From assembly GCF_035083965.1 (NCBI RefSeq), contig NC_089724.1, positions 5,628,001-5,692,000 on the forward strand: DNA of 64,000 nt, in the 5' to 3' direction. Below, in pieces: positions 59,159 to 64,000 of the stretch. The translations under genes were made by a program, and so were the position numbers. The DNA is from Branchiostoma lanceolatum (taxonomy: Eukaryota > Chordata > Leptocardii > Amphioxiformes > Branchiostomatidae). Numbering within the stretch: the first letter of the stretch is position 1; every line of letters begins with the position of its first letter. The notes under the pieces were generated by a model that did no database searches, had not been told where the DNA came from, and saw only the letters and a list, made by a program, of their open reading frames with translations.

Positions 59159-62100
59159 ATGTGGGCATTTCTACTTCTGTTGGCGGCTTCTGGCGTTGTC
59201 TTGGTCGATGGAGAATCCTTGGGTATGTTCTGTTTCACATTTTACATTTTTCAAATGAACAAATGCATTTACGATATAAACTATGCAATTCATCTGGGAA
59301 TTTTCTTCGGCTTCGGTGACCATATGGTAAACGTTTAGAATGATTGCAAGGCTGACAAACATTGAAATGTCGTGAATGTCGTGAGGTGTACGTATAGATT
59401 CTACAGTGCTTACAACATTTCTTTGTATCTAATGTATTGTCAAATATAAGCTTAGTTTTTTCAGGCATGTTTTTTCTCAATACTTGTCCCGATACAATGC
59501 ATATGTCCCGAGATACAATGTATATGTACTGAACTACGAGTGCAAATATTTAAATTGTCCTTGGGAAGGAAGCCATATGTTGAGTCATGGGACGAAAAAA
59601 AACAAGAGCAGAGGACTGCAGATTGCTGTGCTATATAGGTGCATGTTTAAAGGGGCGATCTAAAAGATTGACCAAGAACTACCAAGGCATCTGCATGCAT
59701 TCAACTTCAGTACAGCCCAGTCTGTGGCGTTGTTGTTAGCCTCCTTTGCAGGCTCGAGCTCCACGGAGGTATGTTTTGACTTAAAAAATGTTGTGCCTTT
59801 TCCTGGCTGTATATCTGTTCTGATTGTACCCTGTTGCTTTTAGGCCAGAACTAATATACCAAAAAAAAAAACACGTTTTGAGCCGGTACAGCCTGGTAAG
59901 GAGCCTACGATGTTGTGTCCATGTTTACGTTACTATCATGATTAGAGAAAAGATTGGCACTTTATTTGTTTTTAATAGGACGACACAGAGCGGACCCTGA
60001 CCAGGTTTCCGTTTCCGGTATGTCATCCGGGGCCTGCTTCGCCGTGCAGTTTCATGTCGCCCACTCCAGGAGCATCATGGGAGCTGGCATTTTTGCCGGA
60101 GGTTTGTTTGTGAAAAATCAAGTTCTATAAAAGATTATAATTTTTACCTGCTTCATCCAAGGACATTGCTTCATCCAACATGATATTGGCGCATCAGGTA
60201 TGCAACAAATTCTTAACGGAAATGTTGACTAAGAATATCATTGTCTGCTAAGACTTTTGTTGTCAATGGCAACAGCAACAGACAAAATGACGTCATAAGA
60301 TGACGTCATATATCTTTTAGCTATCGGCCATCTTGGGTTCGCCATCTTGAGTCCGCCATCTTGAATTAAAAAAAAAAATTTAATTGACTGACATTTTCCA
60401 CAGCTCCGTACCTTTCTTACGGCAACCCGCTGATTGATGTGTCCGTGCTGGAGACCAGCACCAACGCCGCCGCCCTGACCTTCAACATAGACGGAACCAC
60501 CAACATGCGGGGGGACAGGGTCTACCTTTTCACGGGAGCCAATGACGTGGTGGTACCATCAGGTGGAAAAAGCCCCAGCGTTTCTTTTAATCCTTCGAAC
60601 CGTATGTTAAGATGGCCGTGAAATTTGAAATTTAGGCAGACAGCATGGGAGGAAGAAAGGAAGGAAGGAACGAAGGAAGGAAGGACAAAAGAAAGGAAGG
60701 AAGGAAGGAAGGAAGGAAAACAGGAAAGAACGAGAAATTGAGTGATTGATTGGTTGATTAATTGATCGATTGATTGATTGAGCGAGTTAGTGAGTGAGGG
60801 ATCATGAGTAAGTGAGTGAAAGAACAAATAGATATATGTATGAATAAATGATTGATTAGAATAGGTGTATAAATCACGACTATATTTAGAGTAACAAGGG
60901 CACTTAGCTAAATGTAATCATGCCAGTGCCAGGCATTTGGGAAATCTAGAAACTAAAGAAACGAATAACAACGTTAATGGATGCTGTATCTGCTGCACCT
61001 AGCCAGTAGCGACCATGCTGAGCAACAAGGGCAATCATACCAGTGGCAGGCATTTTGAAGAAACAAGAAATTAAACAAATGAATAACATTTTCCTGTATT
61101 TCATCACTAGCGACCATGCGCCAGACGTGGGAATACTACAAGGCCTACGTCGAGAACAACAACATTCAATTTGTCGCCAACTTGCATGCTACGCACGGCA
61201 TGGTCAGTGTGTATCATATACAATTACGGACTGCTTCATTTTCCAACATAGTCTTAGTCAGTGAATGTTTGGGACCAACTTCACGTCCTTTTACAGGTTA
61301 ATGATAGCGAAACCTAAACTCGTCCGCACCGACGGGCGCCGCCAACTTGGGATTCTGACACATTCCCTTCGCCATCTTTTTTTGGGTCCAAATATAGGCC
61401 AGACAGTTCCAAGTTTGCAGTACCATAATGGCTTACTAGTCGGCGCTTCAGTACCGTAGAATTTCAAAGTTGTGCCTTCATGCAACAAATAGACGGTACT
61501 GAATCGCCGACTAGTAACCCATGGTGGTACTGCAACGTTGGAACAGTGTGGCCTACATGACGCACTTTCATGTCATGATACGATTGGTCATGCCTTTTGT
61601 TTGAATATCCTACAGCCCACCGCGGATTACGGCGGACAGTGTGACCAGACCAGCCGGCCCAACTACCTGAACAACTGTGACTACAACGGTGCATACCACG
61701 CGCTCAACCACATCTACGGCTCCAGCCAGGATCTTGTGGTAGGAGATTTATTCCCACACCTATGGTGCTGTGCTTGGTGGTCTCATTCTCGCTTCCTATC
61801 GACACACAACAGAACAACATCTCTTGTTACTCTCTACTCACTGAAAGTAATTCATTGCCGTAACAGTGCTTTTGTTCGTCTCTCCGTGTTTTATTCCTGG
61901 ATCGAAATACAGAAAGTGCGGTTAGGTAATTTCAGTTTCTCAAACGACATACTTTTAAGTCAAAATAGTTCTAACGGATTGATCTTAATAAGTGTTCATT
62001 CGCGAACATAAATCTCAGTCAACTTTTCTGCCCGTTTGTTTTCAGAAACCCGATCCTTACAGTGACGTCGCTACCCGTGGACAGGTAAAGATTCACCTGG

Positions 62101-62536
62101 TTTTTTCATCAGCATTTTTATGACGAAAGTTCTTTTTAACTACTTTCTTTGTACGCTCAGACTCGTTCAGACCACTGTAGTACCTAGTGGCACACAAGTC
62201 AGCAAGTTTTCTTGCTGTTTCAGTAGCAGGGTATATTTCTACAGGGAGAGGTTGCTATCCCCTCCTTGATGCTTGAGGCATCTCCTTGAACATGGGACCC
62301 GTATTTTACGTACCTCCCGAAAGACGAATTGAACCCGAATCTAGCAGTAAGCAACTAGCGTTTAAATATAGACTATTGGATTGTGTCATATTCCCACTAA
62401 ACGTATCTCATCGCTCTCATGCAGTTCAGAACGTTCGACCAGGGGGAGTTCTTCTACTTCACTTCGCCGTCCGCGTACAGCATGGATGACGAGGGTTTCG
62501 TGTACATCCCGTCTGGCTGCGCCGGCAGATACTCTG
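59159..62536 (+). CDS. Secreted polyhydroxybutyrate-depolymerase-like esterase B, 3' end outside window
   Basis: Seven exons are visible: 59159-59222, 59979-60101, 60404-60562, 61111-61202, 61616-61738, 62046-62084 and 62425-62536. Exons 2-7 have exactly the lengths of esterase A exons 2-7 (123, 159, 92, 123, 39, 112) and the same phases, so the two arose by tandem duplication. MWAFLLLLAASGVVLVDG is the signal peptide. Ser37 (SGMSSGA), Asp110 (GANDVVVP) and His144 (THGM, followed by PTADYGG) are the expected triad. The part equivalent to A exons 8-11 (HFHGC region and C-terminus) is not in the window; the intron after 62536 contains a CA repeat and a LINE. The gene starts 492 bp after the stop of gene A, on the same strand. 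Confidence 0.82.
60650..60785. repeat. Simple repeats (GGAA)n then (GATT)n
   Basis: An imperfect AAGG/GGAA run followed by GATTGATT-like units lies in esterase B intron 3. Confidence 0.9.
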
Positions 62537-62728
62537 GTCGGTAACTAATTTACTACGTCCTTGTCAAGTGTATGTTTCCTATCTCTCTACCACATATTTG
62601 TCCACGTACCCGCAACTGAGAAACATTCGGGCAAAAATTGGCAAATTCCGTTTACATGAATTTCGATGCAAATTTTTCGGTGGCAATATCGTAACTGCTG
62701 AACAAGACAGCGCGACCAGGCACTGAAC

Positions 62729-62850
<122 letters not shown>

Positions 62851-62983
62851 CCCTGTCCCTGGTACTGAACGATTTTAACACACACATCCCTGTCCCTATC
62901 ATCTAACATTATCTACACATACATCCCTGTTCCTGGTGCTGAACAGCATTCACACAAACATCCTGTCCCTTGTACTTACTTAC

Positions 62984-64000
62984 TTACTGCCCTTTATGCC
63001 TCCCGGCATGTAGGGCAGCAACAAAAGTTCGCCAGTTCCGTCTGTCCTGGGCAAGGCTCTGGATGCTGTTCCAGGTGTGGCCAAAGCACTTCAGTTCTCC
63101 TGCTACTGTTCTTCGCCATGTGTTTTTTGGTCTGCCTTGTTTTCTCCTCCCTTCCGGGGTCCAGTGCATTGATACTCTTGCTATGTCGTTTTGATCTTTC
63201 CTCAACACGTGCCCTATCCATTTCCATCTCCTTCGGAGGATGATTGTTTCCATGCACTCTTGTTTACATTTGTTTAAGAGTTCCTCATTTGAAAGAGTCT
63301 TTGGCCAGAAGATGCGAAGAATTCTCCTCAAACTTTTGGTGTGAAAGGTTGACAGTTTTTGCAGATCTTTCTTTGTCATCCTCCAACATTCTGAGCCATA
63401 TAGTAGGGTTGACAGGACACAACTTTGGTAAAGTTTAAGTTTTGTTTTTGTAGAATACTTTTGTGACCTCCATATGTTATTCAGTATGTGAAATGCATTT
63501 CTTGCTTTGTTAAGACGGTTTTTGATGTCTTTATCTGCACCTCCATCATAACTGACAGTGCTACCCAGGTATGTAAAGATCTCAGTATGGGGCAGATTTT
63601 CACCGTTAGCCTGAATTTGGGAAGGATTTGGGATATTCAAGGTCATGACCTCAGTTTTCTTTTGGCTTATCTTCAATCCAATTGTTCGACCAAAGTCACC
63701 AAGACGGGATGTTTTCTCCTGCATGTGGCGATGGGTATGCGTGAGCAGTGCAAGATCGTCTGCGTAATCCAAGTCTTCCAGAACTGAAAATAGTGTCCAT
63801 CTAATGCCTCTATTCTGATCTTTAGTTGTTTGTTTCAGGACCCAGTCAATAGCAATGTTGAACAGTAATGCTGACATCACACAACCTTGTCTAACACCTG
63901 ATTTAACATGGAAAGTTTGTAAGCTATTTCCAACTCTGCATATGAAGTTGTTGTAAAAACTTTTGATGACAAGAATTATTTCTTCAGGTATTCCATACAG
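62984..64000 (-). mobile_element. Non-LTR retrotransposon, RT and C-terminal part, runs off the window
   Basis: A single open frame from the window edge to 62984 encodes RT motifs GVRQGCVMSALLFN and the catalytic YADDLALL, then YGSECWRMTKKDLQ, RRRWKWIGHVLRKD, GRPKNTWRRTV and a terminal DRRNWRTF. The stop codon TAA is itself the first unit of a (TAAG)n 3' tail (three units), an RTE-like feature. No disabling change is seen in the visible 338 codons, so the copy may be young. The endonuclease end is beyond the window. It lies in the intron following esterase B exon 7, opposite to the gene. Confidence 0.88.

Overview
The window looks like an intron-rich metazoan nuclear genome, most likely a lancelet (Branchiostoma) or a similar marine invertebrate deuterostome. 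The basis is small genes split by many GT-AG introns, very dense MITE, SINE and LINE content, and animal housekeeping genes with vertebrate-like protein sequence. The species is inferred and not proven.

Layout. 1-1714: repeat-rich, no gene recognised. 1715-5397: a 3.67 kb fold-back mobile element with an 8 bp target-site duplication; its arms are filled with an 81 bp minisatellite in opposite orientations. 6317-9126 (+): a 4-exon secreted protein of 508 aa resembling lytic polysaccharide monooxygenases (LPMO). 13112-30329 (-): the complete GMP synthase gene, 19 coding exons, 688 aa; one intron holds a nearly intact non-LTR retrotransposon. 31552-34224 (+): MRPL51, 4 exons, divergent from GMPS, with a GC-AG intron. 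36259-39119 (-): a 6-exon type II membrane BRICHOS protein with a furin-like site and a very aromatic, cationic six-cysteine C-terminus. 43381-46146 (+): a small secreted-peptide gene with two possible last exons; parts of this locus are duplicated at 47.2-48.3 kb. 50064-58667 and 59159-beyond the window (+): tandem secreted polyhydroxybutyrate-depolymerase-like esterases with identical internal exon lengths. The last kilobase is the RT end of another LINE, lying in the intron after the last visible exon of the second esterase.

Functional picture. GMPS and MRPL51 are housekeeping genes sharing a 1.2 kb divergent intergenic region. The other genes encode secreted or membrane proteins: a putative polysaccharide oxidase, secreted polyester esterases, a BRICHOS precursor and a short peptide. 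This fits a digestive, mucosal or host-defence theme, but no functional link between them is shown by the sequence. All gene models below were joined by hand from splice signals and reading-frame phase. GMPS (2067 nt), MRPL51 (480 nt), the BRICHOS gene (789 nt), the LPMO-like gene (1527 nt) and esterase A (993 nt) all close in frame.
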